A DNA stretch of 64,000 nt. Origin: Thermoflexibacter ruber. GTDB taxonomy: Bacteria; Bacteroidota; Bacteroidia; Cytophagales; Thermoflexibacteraceae. The notes under the pieces are model-generated. The model searched no databases. It was not told the DNA's origin and worked only from the letters and a program-made list of their open reading frames with translations. The stretch is taken from assembly GCF_900113045.1 (NCBI RefSeq), contig NZ_FONY01000005.1, positions 124,001 through 188,000 of the forward strand. Reading direction: 5' to 3'. How positions within the stretch are numbered: the first letter of the stretch is position 1; the number at the start of each line of letters is the position of its first letter. The translations under genes were made by a program, and so were the position numbers. This document shows positions 46,893 through 60,148 of this stretch, piece after piece.

Positions 46893-47726
46893 TCACAACT
46901 CATAATTTTTTTTAATAAAACTCAAGCTATCTCGCATCAGCTGCTCCTCAGAGTCAAACATTTTCCGCCAGATATTTGCTACCGCCAACTTGGGGCTAAA
47001 CGCCTCTACACTGAGCCAACCATCATAATTGATTGATTTTAAAGTAGAAAAAACACCTTGCCAATCTACATTCCCTTTGCCTACCGTGCTTCTATCATTT
47101 TCAGAAACCTGCACATGAATCAGGTGCTTTGCACATTTTTTAATTGCCTCTCCTATGTTTTTTTCCTCAATATTGGCATGAAAAGTATCAAACATCAGTT
47201 GGCAATTAGGGTGATTGACTGCTTCTACAAAACTAAGCAGTTCCTCTGCACAAGAAATCAAGTAACTTTCAAAGCGATTAAGGTACTCTAAACCTAAGGT
47301 GATATTAAACTGTTTAGCGTGTTCTGCCAAAGCGTGTATATTTTCCACTGCCCACTGCCACTCCTCTTGGGTTGCAGATTTGCCTGTAAAAACGCATAAA
47401 GCAGAGTGATAAGGTCCTGTTAGCATTGTTGCGCCTAAGTTTGCGGCACACTCTACCGCTTGCTTGTTGCGTGCTAAGGTCTTTTTTCGCATTTGTGCAT
47501 CAGGGCTGATTTGGTTAAAATCTGCACCACAGATAGTTACAGCGACTCTTCCTAAATCCAACTCGTCTAATTTTTTTGCCCACACTTTCCAATAGTCAGG
47601 GTTGGTATTAAAAATAGGAACTTCTACACCGTCAAAGCCTATTTCTTTAATTTGGTCTAAAATAGGAAAAAGAGATTCGTCTATTTGAGTCCCCCAGAGC
47701 AGGAGATTCATTCCAAATTTTGTCAT
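46893..47726 (-). CDS. sugar epimerase/isomerase of the D-psicose/tagatose 3-epimerase type
   Basis: 277-residue TIM-barrel protein of the AP-endonuclease-2/xylose-isomerase-like family. The N-terminus FGMNLLLWGTQIDESLFPIL closely matches ketose 3-epimerases. Metal-binding residues are suggested by LEYLNRFESYLI (Glu), LMFDTFHANIEE (Asp, His), HVQVSENDRSTVGKGNVDW (His/Arg) and WLSVEAF (Glu). Cytoplasmic. It would interconvert keto-sugars at C3, fitting a partner role with the Gfo/Idh oxidoreductase. Recently described enzymes of this fold also cleave 3-keto-glycosides, so lyase activity is an alternative. Confidence 0.88.
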   Translation of the reverse strand: MTKFGMNLLLWGTQIDESLFPILDQIKEIGFDGVEVPIFNTNPDYWKVWAKKLDELDLGRVAVTICGADFNQISPDAQMRKKTLARNKQAVECAANLGATMLTGPYHSALCVFTGKSATQEEWQWAVENIHALAEHAKQFNITLGLEYLNRFESYLISCAEELLSFVEAVNHPNCQLMFDTFHANIEEKNIGEAIKKCAKHLIHVQVSENDRSTVGKGNVDWQGVFSTLKSINYDGWLSVEAFSPKLAVANIWRKMFDSEEQLMRDSLSFIKKNYEL

Positions 47727-47798
47727 TTGTATTAGTTGAAAATTGGTTTTAAGTGATTTTTAAGGTTTAAATATACACTTTATTTTATTTAGAAAAGA

Positions 47799-47815
47799 GC
47801 TGACTAATGGTCAGC
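47799..47815. terminator. hairpin between epimerase gene and double esterase gene
   Basis: GCTGAC-TAATG-GTCAGC. On the minus strand a G-rich extension and a TTTT run follow, so it could end transcripts from the double esterase gene before the epimerase start. Confidence 0.5.
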
Positions 47816-47886
47816 CCCTTTAAAGTTTCTTTTCGCGTGTAGTTTCGTGAAAAGTAGTTATATATTGCAATAACTTTAGTATGAAA

Positions 47887-48000
47887 TTCCAAAGTAAGAC
47901 CGACTTTGGAAGGTTAACAAAACTTATTACAATATTAGTAAAAATAAATGAACAAGAATGTGTTTATCTTTGCCTATTTTGACTTTATTTTGACTTTATT
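47887..48000 (+). promoter_or_regulatory. promoter/operator module, copy 1
   Basis: Order of elements: inverted repeat TTCCAAAGT / ACTTTGGAA (47887-47911), ACAATATTAG (47929-47938), a perfect -7 box TATCTTTG (47965-47972) and two tandem copies of ATTTTGACTTT (47976-47997). The same order and spacing occur at 50188-50259 in front of the AraC gene. This copy points into the 3' end of the double esterase gene. With the hairpin at 47799 it fills the 325-bp gap 47727-48051. Confidence 0.65.
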
Positions 48001-48051
48001 ATATTCACTTAAACCCTAATTAAGCAAAATCAGTCTAAGCTAACGATTGCA

Positions 48052-49986
<1,935 letters not shown>

Positions 49987-50151
49987 TTATTTACTAATAG
50001 CTAACAGTTTAAAGGAATGTAAAAAATAGATTGAAGTAAATACTTCCTTTCAGAAAGGAACTTGCAATCTTGATTCATAGTAAGTAAAAATGATGGTCGT
50101 ATAAAAGTGAATTTCTAAGGTTTTGCTTATTAGAAAAGTAGATTTACTCCA

Positions 50152-50259
50152 AATTTTGTCATTATTTTACATTTATGTAATTTTGGAACAATATTAGAAT
50201 AAAACTAAATACAGAAATATGTCTATCTTTGCTAATTATGACTGTATTTTGACTATATA
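50152..50259 (+). promoter_or_regulatory. promoter/operator module, copy 2, upstream of the AraC gene
   Basis: CCAAA (about 50149) and TTTGG (50182-50186) arms, ACAATATTAG (50188-50197), a perfect -7 box TATCTTTG (50224-50231), then tandem repeats ATTATGACTGT and ATTTTGACTAT (50235-50256). The -7 box lies 76 bp before the AraC ATG. The repeats after the start site are well placed for repression by AraC or a partner. The remainder of the 326-bp divergent gap (49981-50306) has no gene; a small TTCCTTT/AAAGGAA hairpin is at about 50042. Confidence 0.65.
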
Positions 50260-50306
50260 GATTGTTTTTATCAAGCAAAGAAGCAAAATAAGTAGAAAAA
50301 TAATGT

Positions 50307-51170
50307 ATGAAAGCCTTAATCAAGAAATCGGTAGATAGCCCTGTGCATTCTTTTATGGTGCGGGAATTGATAGAGCCACAGTTTGACCCTACTTGGCACT
50401 TTCACCCGCATTATCAGCTATTTACTGTTTTAGATGGCAATGGTACTCGCTTTGTAGGGGACAATATTAGGCTATTTATGCCCGAGGATACTGTTTTTTT
50501 AGGTCCTAATATTCCCCATGTTTGGCGTAGCGACCATTCAGAAAAGAATCATGCTCATGGAATTGTGGTTTACTTTACTGAGGATTTTTTAGGAAAAGAT
50601 TTTTTTGAAAAACCCGAGATGTACTTGATTAAACAACTTTTTGCTAATAGTCAACGTGGTTTGGAAATTATAGGAGATACGCGTATTTCACTGCAAAAAA
50701 GTCTGATGGAACTGGTCAAGCTAAGTGGCTTTGATAGTATCCTAAAATTACTTAGCATTTTAAACGATTTATCCCATTCTACTGAGTATAAATACATTAC
50801 TACCCCCAATTACGTCAATTCACATAAAATTTCAGAAACAGAACGTATGCAAAAAGTGCATGAGTACGTAATGCAACATTTTAAAGAAGAGATTAGTTTA
50901 AGTGAGTTAGCTTCTTTGATTTGCATGAGCGAATCTGCTTTTTGCCGTTATTTTAAAAGTAGAACCAATAAGACCTTTTCCGATTTTGTAAGCGAAGTGC
51001 GTATTGGTTATGCTTGCAAATTACTCATGGACAACAAGTTAAGTGTTACACAAATTGCCTTAGAAAGTGGGTTCAATACCATATCTAATTTTAACCGCCA
51101 ATTTAAAAATCTCATGGGTAAGTCCCCTCTCCAATATCAAAAGGAGTTTTTATCACAGGTAATGTTCTAA
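50307..51170 (+). CDS. AraC-family regulator with cupin sensor domain
   Basis: 287 residues. The N-terminal cupin-like sugar-sensing domain (about 15-110) contains WHFHPHYQLFTVLDGNGTRF and LGPNIPHVWRSD. The C-terminal AraC double helix-turn-helix (about 185-285) has ISLSELASLICMSESAFCRYFKSRTN and IALESGFNTISNFNRQFK. Divergently placed next to the double esterase gene, it is the likely regulator of the esterase/ThuA/oxidoreductase/epimerase block. The tandem TTTTGACT repeats before its own gene are candidate binding sites. Confidence 0.92.
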   Translation: MKALIKKSVDSPVHSFMVRELIEPQFDPTWHFHPHYQLFTVLDGNGTRFVGDNIRLFMPEDTVFLGPNIPHVWRSDHSEKNHAHGIVVYFTEDFLGKDFFEKPEMYLIKQLFANSQRGLEIIGDTRISLQKSLMELVKLSGFDSILKLLSILNDLSHSTEYKYITTPNYVNSHKISETERMQKVHEYVMQHFKEEISLSELASLICMSESAFCRYFKSRTNKTFSDFVSEVRIGYACKLLMDNKLSVTQIALESGFNTISNFNRQFKNLMGKSPLQYQKEFLSQVMF

Positions 51171-51186
51171 CAAGTAAAGAGCAAAG

Positions 51187-52335
51187 CTACTGAAAAGGAT
51201 TAGCAAATTTTGGGTTTTTGATAAACTCCTCATCGGTAAGCATTTGTAAGAATGCCAAAATTGCTTGTTTTTCTTGTGGAGTTAAAAAAAGTTTGACAGT
51301 ATTAGGTGGCAAAAACTGTTCATTGCTTGCCTCGATGATAAGCGGGTCAAGCGTTTGACTCATCTTAATATGTTGGTCGTAGTGTTCCAACACCTGTTCT
51401 AAGGTATTAAATCTACCATCGTGCATATAGGGTGCAGTCAAAGCAATATTTCTCAAAGTTGGTGCTTTGAATTTGCCTCTATCATTAGGATTGCCTGTTA
51501 CTGCTTGTAAGCCAATATTTAAGGTAGCATCTGTATCTAATCCGTTGTTATGAAAACCTCTGAATCCATTGCGATCTCCTGCCGTAGTAATTTGCAAATG
51601 ACAGTCGCCACAATTGCCTCCACGCAAATTGGTTTGAGGGACAGGGTGGGTAAAAAACAAATCCATGCCCTTCAGTTCCAAGTCTGTGGGAGTGTATTCT
51701 CCTCGCAAATATTTGTCATACTTTGAGTTAGCAGAAATAAGTGTTCTCTCAAATTGGGCTATTGCTTTGGCTATATTTTGGGCAGTAATTTTTTCACTGC
51801 CAAAAACTAATTTGAACTTAGGTGGATAGATAGAGGTTTCTTGCAGTTTTTTTACCGCCTGCTCAAGGCTTTGATGCAATTCTATGGGGTCTTGGATAGG
51901 TGCCAAGGCTTGTTCTTCTAAGCTACTTGCTCTCCCGTTCCAAAAAAAGCGATTTACCCAAAGTAAATTTGCCAAAGACATAGAATTCTTGCTACCCACA
52001 ATTCCCTGAATACCAGTACTAAATCTTGTATTATCACTAAACGCTTTTTCCTGTTTGTGGCAAGAAGCGCAAGACATTGTATTATTACCTGAGAGCTTTT
52101 TTTCATAAAATAACATTCTCCCTAACTCTACTCCTTGTATAGTCAAAGGATTATCCTCTGGAATATTCACACGCTCGCTAAACATAGCAGGGATTTTCAA
52201 AGGATAAGACTGAGGCGCATTTACATTCCAAATCTCCTCTTCCTTGGTAGGCGTTACCTGCTCACTATTGTTACAAGCAGTCATCATACTTGTAAATAGC
52301 AGAATGGTAAGAATCGCCGTATTTATTTTCATCAT
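51187..52335 (-). CDS. di-haem cytochrome c peroxidase, lipoprotein
   Basis: 382 residues. The signal ends in MMTAC (lipobox), so the protein is probably anchored in a membrane facing the periplasm. The haem sites are CASCH in MSCASCHKQEKAFSD and CGDCH in GGNCGDCHLQ. Peroxidase signatures LGRMLFYEKKLSGNN, FWNGRASSLEEQA and TAPYMHDGRFNTLEQVLEHY are present. It is a standard-length member, unlike the longer paralogue at 35566-37449. It is convergent with the AraC gene, 16 bp between stops. Confidence 0.93.
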   Translation of the reverse strand: MMKINTAILTILLFTSMMTACNNSEQVTPTKEEEIWNVNAPQSYPLKIPAMFSERVNIPEDNPLTIQGVELGRMLFYEKKLSGNNTMSCASCHKQEKAFSDNTRFSTGIQGIVGSKNSMSLANLLWVNRFFWNGRASSLEEQALAPIQDPIELHQSLEQAVKKLQETSIYPPKFKLVFGSEKITAQNIAKAIAQFERTLISANSKYDKYLRGEYTPTDLELKGMDLFFTHPVPQTNLRGGNCGDCHLQITTAGDRNGFRGFHNNGLDTDATLNIGLQAVTGNPNDRGKFKAPTLRNIALTAPYMHDGRFNTLEQVLEHYDQHIKMSQTLDPLIIEASNEQFLPPNTVKLFLTPQEKQAILAFLQMLTDEEFIKNPKFANPFQ

Positions 52336-52742
52336 ATTCTTTTGCCTAATTTAGCACTTGGGTAAATAAGTAAAATAAAAGTGATTTGTATAAGATTACG
52401 AATACTTGCTTTTCAAATACTTACAATCGCATAAATTTGATTTTATGTCTAATTGAAAACGCAAAAATAAAGCAAATGGTTGAGGGGTGCTTGGTTAATT
52501 TTTATGAGTAAAGCCTGCAAAAATGTCATATTTTTAATTTTTTTAACAATAAAACTGACAAAGCATTTATAAAAAATGCCAAAAATGCGCATAAAATAGG
52601 CTTAGAAAGGCTTAAAAACGGTATGGCATACTAAATGCTAAAACAAAAGCGGAAGTTTAAAGTTTATTCAACAAAACTTACATAGTTTTGCATCTTAGAA
52701 AAAGTTTATTTTTTAAAATCTTCATTATTTTATCTTAAAATC
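52336..52742. other. divergent promoter region for groESL
   Basis: 406-bp gap. TAGTTTTG at 52683-52690 is an exact -7 box 52 bp before the groES ATG. A GCATTT / AAATGC hairpin is at 52563-52579. A half CIRCE-like TTAGCACT at about 52350 has no inverted partner, so HrcA control is not supported. Confidence 0.6.
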
Positions 52743-53021
52743 ATGTCAAACATCAACATTAAACCTTTGGCTGACAGAGTTCTGGTAGAACCTGCGCCAG
52801 CAGAAGAGAAAACCGCATCTGGTTTGTTCATTCCTGATACAGCGAAAGAAAAACCCCAAAAAGGCGTGGTAGTCGCTGTTGGAACAGGGAAAAAAGATGA
52901 ACCTTTAACTGTAAAGGTGAACGATACTGTGCTTTATGGCAAGTATGCTGGCACTGAAATTACAGTAGATGGCAAAGAGTACCTCATCATGCGCGAATCA
53001 GACATCTTCGCAATCCTCTAA
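52743..53021 (+). CDS. groES: co-chaperonin GroES
   Basis: 92-residue lid of the GroEL folding chamber. All family landmarks are present: [19 protein letters not shown] at the start, the mobile loop around [37 protein letters not shown] and the terminal [13 protein letters not shown]. It is the first gene of the groESL operon, with groEL 166 bp downstream. Confidence 0.98.
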   Translation: MSNINIKPLADRVLVEPAPAEEKTASGLFIPDTAKEKPQKGVVVAVGTGKKDEPLTVKVNDTVLYGKYAGTEITVDGKEYLIMRESDIFAIL

Positions 53022-53181
53022 TCTTGTTTTGTTAGAAATTGTTTGAATTAGATGAAGTAAAAGTTTGAAGTTATTAATGTTTATCTCAAAACAATTTTAA
53101 ACAGGATTCAAACAACATCAAACAAAACCAGAAACAATCAAACTATTCAAACCATATTTGTTAAACATTTAAAACTCATAA

Positions 53182-54813
<1,632 letters not shown>

Positions 54814-54838
54814 GCCTAATAGAGATTTTTTAATATAG

Positions 54839-54874
54839 AAAAAGTCCTTCTCTTTCGTAGAGAAGGACTTTTTT
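54839..54874 (+). terminator. terminator of groESL
   Basis: Perfect 15-bp stem (AAAAAGTCCTTCTCT and its complement) with a 5-nt loop, running into T6. It lies 25 bp after the groEL stop. Confidence 0.95.
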
Positions 54875-54981
54875 ATTTAGTTTTAAAATGTGAAATAATA
54901 AAAGATTTTATCCTGAGCGAAAAAACAAGTAAAATAGCACAAATTACACGCACCTATCGCAAACTGCACAAATGGATAGCC

Positions 54982-55467
54982 GTGCCTCTTTTTTTATTTA
55001 TGTTTTTAATGGGAGTTACAGGTTTGCTTCTTGATTGGAAAAAGCAAGTGGGAATCTTACCCAAAACAGAAAAAGGGGAAAGTAGCCAAAGTAACGAGTG
55101 GATTAAAATAGATAGTATTCAGCAAGTAGCGATAGATTACGTACAGAACGAATTAAAAAAATCTATAAAAATAGATAGAATAGACATTCGCCCTCAAAAA
55201 GGCATTGCTAAAATTATTTTTGTAGAACATTTTACCGAGCTGCAAATAGACTGCAAAACGGGAAAAATATTGGCAGTAAATCAGCGAAACTCTGACATTA
55301 TCGAGAAAATACATGACGGTTCTATCATCGATTTTTGGGTGCAAACCGATAATGATGCTTTCAAATTGTTCTATACTACAACGCTTTCATTAGGGCTTAT
55401 CTTGCTCTCCATCAGTGGATTTTGGCTTTGGTATAACCCCATTCGTATTAGGAATGCCAAAAAATAA
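54982..55467 (+). CDS. PepSY-domain membrane protein, start unclear
   Basis: The visible product (161 residues from GTG 54982) has a transmembrane helix (PLFLFMFLMGVTGLLLDW), a periplasmic PepSY domain (about 35-120) and a second helix near the end (FYTTTLSLGLILLSISGFWLW). The frame continues upstream with residues RTYRKLHKWIAV, exactly the basic sequence that precedes the first helix in PepSY-TM proteins. The true N-terminus is therefore upstream, where no ATG, GTG or TTG is found; CTG 54913 or an ATA/ATC may be used. Family members act in iron uptake or reductase complexes. Confidence 0.78.
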   Translation: MPLFLFMFLMGVTGLLLDWKKQVGILPKTEKGESSQSNEWIKIDSIQQVAIDYVQNELKKSIKIDRIDIRPQKGIAKIIFVEHFTELQIDCKTGKILAVNQRNSDIIEKIHDGSIIDFWVQTDNDAFKLFYTTTLSLGLILLSISGFWLWYNPIRIRNAKK

Positions 55468-55601
55468 TACTTGCAGCAGTATGAATTAAAGCAAAAAAGT
55501 TTGCAATATCACTTTGAAAAGGATAGTTTTGTTGCAGAGTTTTTAACATTTTTTGTAAATTATTGAAAACAAAGTTGCTAACCTAAAATTACTTACCACT
55601 C

Positions 55602-56495
55602 TTGAAACTTGCAGTAATTGATATTGGTTCTAATGCTATTCGCTTCCAAGTCAGTAGTGCCACCGACTACCAAGGCGAATACGTTTTTAAAAAAATAGAA
55701 TATGTGCGTTTCCCTTTGCGCTTAGGGCATGATGTATTCAACTACAATGAAATTGGGGCAGAAAGCGAAGCAAAGTTCATCAAACTCATGCACGCCTATA
55801 AGTTATTAATAGAGCTTTATGAGGTAGATGACTATATGATTTGTGCTACCTCAGCGATGCGAGAGGCAAAAAATGCAGATAAAATAGTTCGCAAAGTGTA
55901 CGACACCTTAGGCTTGAAAATAGAAATCATAGAAGGAGAAAAAGAAGCCGAAATTATCTCGCAGGCAATCGTGAAGCACTTAGACGATAGAAATTTTTTA
56001 CACATTGACGTAGGCGGCGGAAGTACAGAGCTAAACCTGTACGTAGATAGGCAGAAAGTAGCCATGCACTCCTTCAAAATGGGGTCTGTGAGAAGATTGG
56101 AGAATACAAAAAACACTAACTGGAAGGAAATAGAGGATTGGATAAATAGCAAACAGCGATTTATCAAAGGTGAACTCATTGCAGTAGGTACGGGTGGAAA
56201 CATCAATAAAATTTTTGAGTTTGTAAGAGTAAAAGATGGGAATATGATTACCCTTTCAGAAATAGAACGCACTAAGCGTTTGTTAGCTTCTTACTCGCTT
56301 ACAGAGATGAAAATGGAACTCAAACTCAATGACGACCGCGCCGATGTCATTATTCCTGCTACAGAAATCTACTTAGAGGTAATGAAAATCGCAGGCGCAA
56401 AAAAAATGTTAGTTCCTGATGTAGGTTTGAAAGATGGCATGCTTAAACTGCTCTTAGAAAGACAGTTAGCAAAGAAAAATGGGAAAGAGAAATAA
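55602..56495 (+). CDS. ppx: exopolyphosphatase, Ppx/GppA family
   Basis: ASKHA-fold phosphatase of 297 residues, the short form found in Bacteroidota. The phosphate-1 motif is LAVIDIGSNAIRFQV at the N-terminus and phosphate-2 is HIDVGGGSTELNLY at about 139. GTGGNINK and TEIYLEVMKIAGAKKMLVPDVGLKDG follow. The start is a TTG at 55602, as the conserved N-terminus begins within two residues of it. It hydrolyses polyphosphate or pppGpp. It is a single gene. Confidence 0.92.
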   Translation: MKLAVIDIGSNAIRFQVSSATDYQGEYVFKKIEYVRFPLRLGHDVFNYNEIGAESEAKFIKLMHAYKLLIELYEVDDYMICATSAMREAKNADKIVRKVYDTLGLKIEIIEGEKEAEIISQAIVKHLDDRNFLHIDVGGGSTELNLYVDRQKVAMHSFKMGSVRRLENTKNTNWKEIEDWINSKQRFIKGELIAVGTGGNINKIFEFVRVKDGNMITLSEIERTKRLLASYSLTEMKMELKLNDDRADVIIPATEIYLEVMKIAGAKKMLVPDVGLKDGMLKLLLERQLAKKNGKEK

Positions 56496-56682
56496 AGGCT
56501 TCTGATTCTGCTTTTTTAAGGCAAGATTTCGCCCCTACCGAGCTTTTCAAGAGGAGGGGAATGCGTATTTTCTACTAAGATTCCACTCCTTAGGCGTTCA
56601 AAACAGCCTTTTGGTATTTTTCCAAAAATGGCTTGCTATTTTCTAAACATACTCTTACACTGATTAACTTTATAATAAAGAA

Positions 56683-58014
56683 ATGAAAAAAATTTTACTT
56701 ATTGGGGCGGGACGTTCTTCTTACAGCCTTATTCAGTATCTTCTAAATTGTGCTATGCGAGAAGATTGGGAACTTATCGTAGGAGATATGAATTTAGTGT
56801 TGGCACAGGAAAAAGTGAAAAATCACCCCAAGGGAAAAGCTATACAATTTGACATCAATCAAGCTGAAATAGCTGACAAAGAGATTGCAGAGGCAGAGGT
56901 AGTAATTTCCCTTTTACCTCCCTTTTTGCACTCAAAAGTAGCGCAGGCATGTTTAAAGTTTCATAAGCATTTGATTACCGCCTCTTATGTTTCTCCTGAA
57001 ATCAAAGCCATGAATAGTGAAGCCAAAAGTAAAGGCTTATTATTTCTCAATGAGATAGGACTTGACCCTGGCATAGACCACCTTTCTGCCATGCAAATTA
57101 TAGATAGGTTAAAGGCTGAGGAAGCAAAAATCAGTGCTTTCCGCTCTTACACTGGTGGCTTGGTTGCTCCAGAATATGATAATAATCCTTGGCACTATAA
57201 GTTTACTTGGAATCCTCGCAATGTAGTTTTGGCAGGACAAGGCACTGCCAAATACATCATCAATGGTCAGTACAAGTATGTGCCTTATCATCGCTTATTT
57301 AGTCATTTAGAGCAAGTTAGCATCACAGGTCATGGAGAGTTTGAAGGCTATCCCAACCGAGATTCGCTTACCTATAGAGAAGTTTATGGCATTGCTCATA
57401 TTCCTACTTTGCTAAGAGGAACACTGCGAAGTAAAGGTTTTTGTCAAAGTTGGAATGTCTTTGTACAATTAGGCATGACTGATGACAGCTATGTAATAGA
57501 GAATAGCGAAAATATGACTTATCGTGAGTTTACTAATTCGTTTTTGCAATACAGCAAGACATATTTGGTAGAGGAAAAGTTAGCAATGTTATTGGGGGTA
57601 ACTCCTAATCACGAGTTGATAAAAAAGATAGAATGGCTTGGCTTATTGGGACATGAACGAATCGGTCTGCCACAAGCTACTCCCGCCCAAATTCTACAGC
57701 ATTTATTGGAAAAAAAATGGAAATTGGAAGCAGACGACAAGGATATGATAGTCATGCAGCACATCTTTGAATACGAAACCTTGCAAGGCGAGAAAAAGAA
57801 ACTGTTTTCTTCTTTGGTAGTAAAAGGTGAAAACAAACAGGAAACAGCTATGGCAAAAACAGTGGGGCTACCTTTGGGTATCGCTACAAAGCTACTATTA
57901 CACGGAAAAATATCGCTTAGAGGAGTGCTAATCCCTGTTCAAGCAGAAATCTATGTTCCTGTTTTAGAAGAATTAGCACAGTTAGGTATTCAGTTTTCTG
58001 AAGAATATCAATAA
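56683..58014 (+). CDS. saccharopine dehydrogenase-family oxidoreductase
   Basis: 443 residues. An N-terminal Rossmann domain begins KKILLIGAGRSSYSLIQYLL and the saccharopine reductase-like substrate domain includes LNEIGLDPGIDHLSAMQIID, FRSYTGGLVAPEYDNNPWHYKFTWNPRNV and VYGIAHIPTLLRGTLRS. Homologues take part in lysine degradation through saccharopine. It ends 5 bp before the convergent uxuA stop. Confidence 0.93.
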   Translation: MKKILLIGAGRSSYSLIQYLLNCAMREDWELIVGDMNLVLAQEKVKNHPKGKAIQFDINQAEIADKEIAEAEVVISLLPPFLHSKVAQACLKFHKHLITASYVSPEIKAMNSEAKSKGLLFLNEIGLDPGIDHLSAMQIIDRLKAEEAKISAFRSYTGGLVAPEYDNNPWHYKFTWNPRNVVLAGQGTAKYIINGQYKYVPYHRLFSHLEQVSITGHGEFEGYPNRDSLTYREVYGIAHIPTLLRGTLRSKGFCQSWNVFVQLGMTDDSYVIENSENMTYREFTNSFLQYSKTYLVEEKLAMLLGVTPNHELIKKIEWLGLLGHERIGLPQATPAQILQHLLEKKWKLEADDKDMIVMQHIFEYETLQGEKKKLFSSLVVKGENKQETAMAKTVGLPLGIATKLLLHGKISLRGVLIPVQAEIYVPVLEELAQLGIQFSEEYQ

Positions 58015-58019
58015 GCATC

Positions 58020-59186
58020 TTAGATAGACTTGCTTATGCCCATTTCTAAGCCTCGCAACTCTGCCAAACCGCGCAAACGCCCTATGGCAGAGTACCCAGG
58101 ATAAGTTGTCTTTTTCAAATCATCAAGCATTTGGTGACCGTGGTCTGGACGCATAGGAATAGAAACGCCTTTTTGACGCATGAGTAAAACGATTTCCTTC
58201 ATTACGTTATACATATCTGCATCTCCTCCCAAGTGGTCAGCTTCGTAAAAATTACCTTCTTCATCTCTTTGAGTACTGCGAAGGTGAAGAAAATGAATAT
58301 GCTTGCCTAAGCGTCTTATCATACCTACAAGGTCATTATCTGGTCTTGCCCCATAAGAACCCGTGCAAAAACATAACCCATTAGCTGGCGAGGGAGCGGC
58401 ATTTAGTAGTTCTACGGCATCTTGTTCCGTACTTACTACTCTTGGCAAACCTAAAATAGGATAAGGAGGGTCATCTGGGTGGATTGCCATTTGTAAGCCG
58501 ACTTCTTCTGCCACAGGAACGACTTGCTGAAGAAAATAAAAAAGATTGTCTTTCAATTTTTTAGCATCAATGCTTTCATAGGTTTTCAAAGCGGCTAAAA
58601 TCTGCTCGGTAGTAAATCTCTCCTCGCTACCCGGTAAACCTAATAAAGCATTCTGAAAAAGGATTTCTTTCTGCTCCTCTGTCAAAGTTGCAAAACGGGT
58701 TTTAGCTTTAGCTATTTCTTCTGAGGTATAATCTTTTGCTGCATGAGGTCTTTTGAGTAAAAACAAATCAAAAGCTATGAAGGCGGACTTTTCAAAACGC
58801 AGGGCTTTGCTGCCATCGGGCAGGGTAAAGTGAATGTCTGTACGCATCCAATCCAAAATAGGCATAAAGTTATAAGTAACAACTTTCAAACCACACTGGG
58901 CTACATTTTTGAGGCTCTGCTTATAGTTTTCTATGTGTTTTTCGTAGTTTCCTGTATGTTTTTTGATGTCTTCGTGAACGGGCAGGCTTTCTATGACTGT
59001 CCAAGTCAAACCAGCGTCTTCTACTATTTTTTTTCGCTTTTGAATTTCCTCTACCGTCCAAATTTCTCCTACGGGAACATGATGTAGGGCAGTAACCACT
59101 CCTGTCGCTCCTGCTTGTCTGATGTCTTGAAGGCTGACAGGGTCACTCAGCCCAAACCAACGCATTGTTTGTTCTAAATTTGGCAT
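58020..59186 (-). CDS. uxuA: mannonate dehydratase
   Basis: Converts D-mannonate to 2-keto-3-deoxygluconate in glucuronate breakdown. The 388-residue TIM-barrel protein begins [20 protein letters not shown] after a short N-terminal extension and has the conserved [55 protein letters not shown] and [10 protein letters not shown] segments, which carry the metal and substrate ligands. It is complete and single. It complements uxaB at 13070 in hexuronate use. Confidence 0.96.
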   Translation of the reverse strand: MPNLEQTMRWFGLSDPVSLQDIRQAGATGVVTALHHVPVGEIWTVEEIQKRKKIVEDAGLTWTVIESLPVHEDIKKHTGNYEKHIENYKQSLKNVAQCGLKVVTYNFMPILDWMRTDIHFTLPDGSKALRFEKSAFIAFDLFLLKRPHAAKDYTSEEIAKAKTRFATLTEEQKEILFQNALLGLPGSEERFTTEQILAALKTYESIDAKKLKDNLFYFLQQVVPVAEEVGLQMAIHPDDPPYPILGLPRVVSTEQDAVELLNAAPSPANGLCFCTGSYGARPDNDLVGMIRRLGKHIHFLHLRSTQRDEEGNFYEADHLGGDADMYNVMKEIVLLMRQKGVSIPMRPDHGHQMLDDLKKTTYPGYSAIGRLRGLAELRGLEMGISKSI

Positions 59187-59246
59187 ATTAGTTTAAAGTT
59201 TGAATATAGTATTTGAATGAATATTTTAGTTTAATGTCAGATTTTC

Positions 59247-60041
59247 TTAATCTCCACCACCGTCTCCGCCTCCATCTCCGCCTCCGTCGCCTACGCCATC
59301 TACTGCATCGCCAATAGCCTCTATGGCTTCAGAAATAACATCTAAAGAATCCAATACGTCTTCCCATCTTTCTTGCCTTTGAACTTCCAATAGCAAATCT
59401 TGCAAGGTACGGATGATCTCTTCTTGCTCAAATAGTTGATTTAGTTTTTGTTCTAACTCTTTCTTTTCCAGTGCTGTTTTTTCTAAAAAAATATCTTTGG
59501 TAACTTTAAGTCCTTTGATAAGGCGAAGTAGCATCAAGTTTTGAATTTCAGGGCTTTTTGTACCTAAGATAGTTTGTAATAAGTCTTGCTTTAGAGATTG
59601 TAAAAGGGAGAGATTTTCTAAATATGTATGACTATATAGCTTAACTCCAAAGATTTTAGAGGGTTTTTTGTTTATAATTTTCTCACTGTCCAAATACTGC
59701 CTTGTCCCTTGCCGAATATTATATACATGAGCATTGAATACTTTTAACCAATTAGCAAGTGTTTTTTGATGGGTTTTGCCAAAAAGAATAATAAACCATT
59801 GCTTTTTTTCTATCTCCTCGAGGAGAGGAACTACCCAAGTTCTGTTCGCAGGGGCATTTTTATCTTCTACTAATTCTTTATCTTCTGCAAAAACAAGTCT
59901 TTTGGATAAAATTAGCTCAAAAAGCAAAGCTCCACACAATCCATAATTAAATTTTCCTGTGTAGTACCAATTGGAAAAAACTCGTTTACGACTATCAAAA
60001 GAAAGTAAGAAAAATAGTTCTGTCAAGGAAAGAGATGACAT
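59247..60041 (-). CDS. GPP34-domain protein with Gly/Asp repeat tail
   Basis: 264 residues. The first ~210 form a GPP34 (Golgi phosphoprotein 3-like) helical domain, with LSLTELFFLLSFD at the start, NYGLCGALLFELILSKRL, and LLQTILG and RLIKGLKV segments typical of the fold. In eukaryotes GPP34 binds phosphatidylinositol-4-phosphate; bacterial roles are unknown. The last ~15 residues are a pure repeat of GDGGGDGGG type, encoded by a CCGCCTCC-like tandem DNA repeat at 59250-59290, so the length may vary between strains. Confidence 0.8.
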   Translation of the reverse strand: MSSLSLTELFFLLSFDSRKRVFSNWYYTGKFNYGLCGALLFELILSKRLVFAEDKELVEDKNAPANRTWVVPLLEEIEKKQWFIILFGKTHQKTLANWLKVFNAHVYNIRQGTRQYLDSEKIINKKPSKIFGVKLYSHTYLENLSLLQSLKQDLLQTILGTKSPEIQNLMLLRLIKGLKVTKDIFLEKTALEKKELEQKLNQLFEQEEIIRTLQDLLLEVQRQERWEDVLDSLDVISEAIEAIGDAVDGVGDGGGDGGGDGGGD

Positions 60042-60148
60042 AGGTTAAAGTTTTATAAGTATTTGAGCAAAAATACACATATATCTTTTCTTGATAGAAT
60101 TGGGAGTAACTAATTTTTTTATTTGATTTACTTAACTTTCTACATATA

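Noticed and set aside
52345-52360. TTAGCACT resembling half of a CIRCE (HrcA) operator near groES
   Set aside because: No inverted GAGTGCTAA partner lies at the correct distance, and the site is beside the peroxidase start, about 390 bp from groES.
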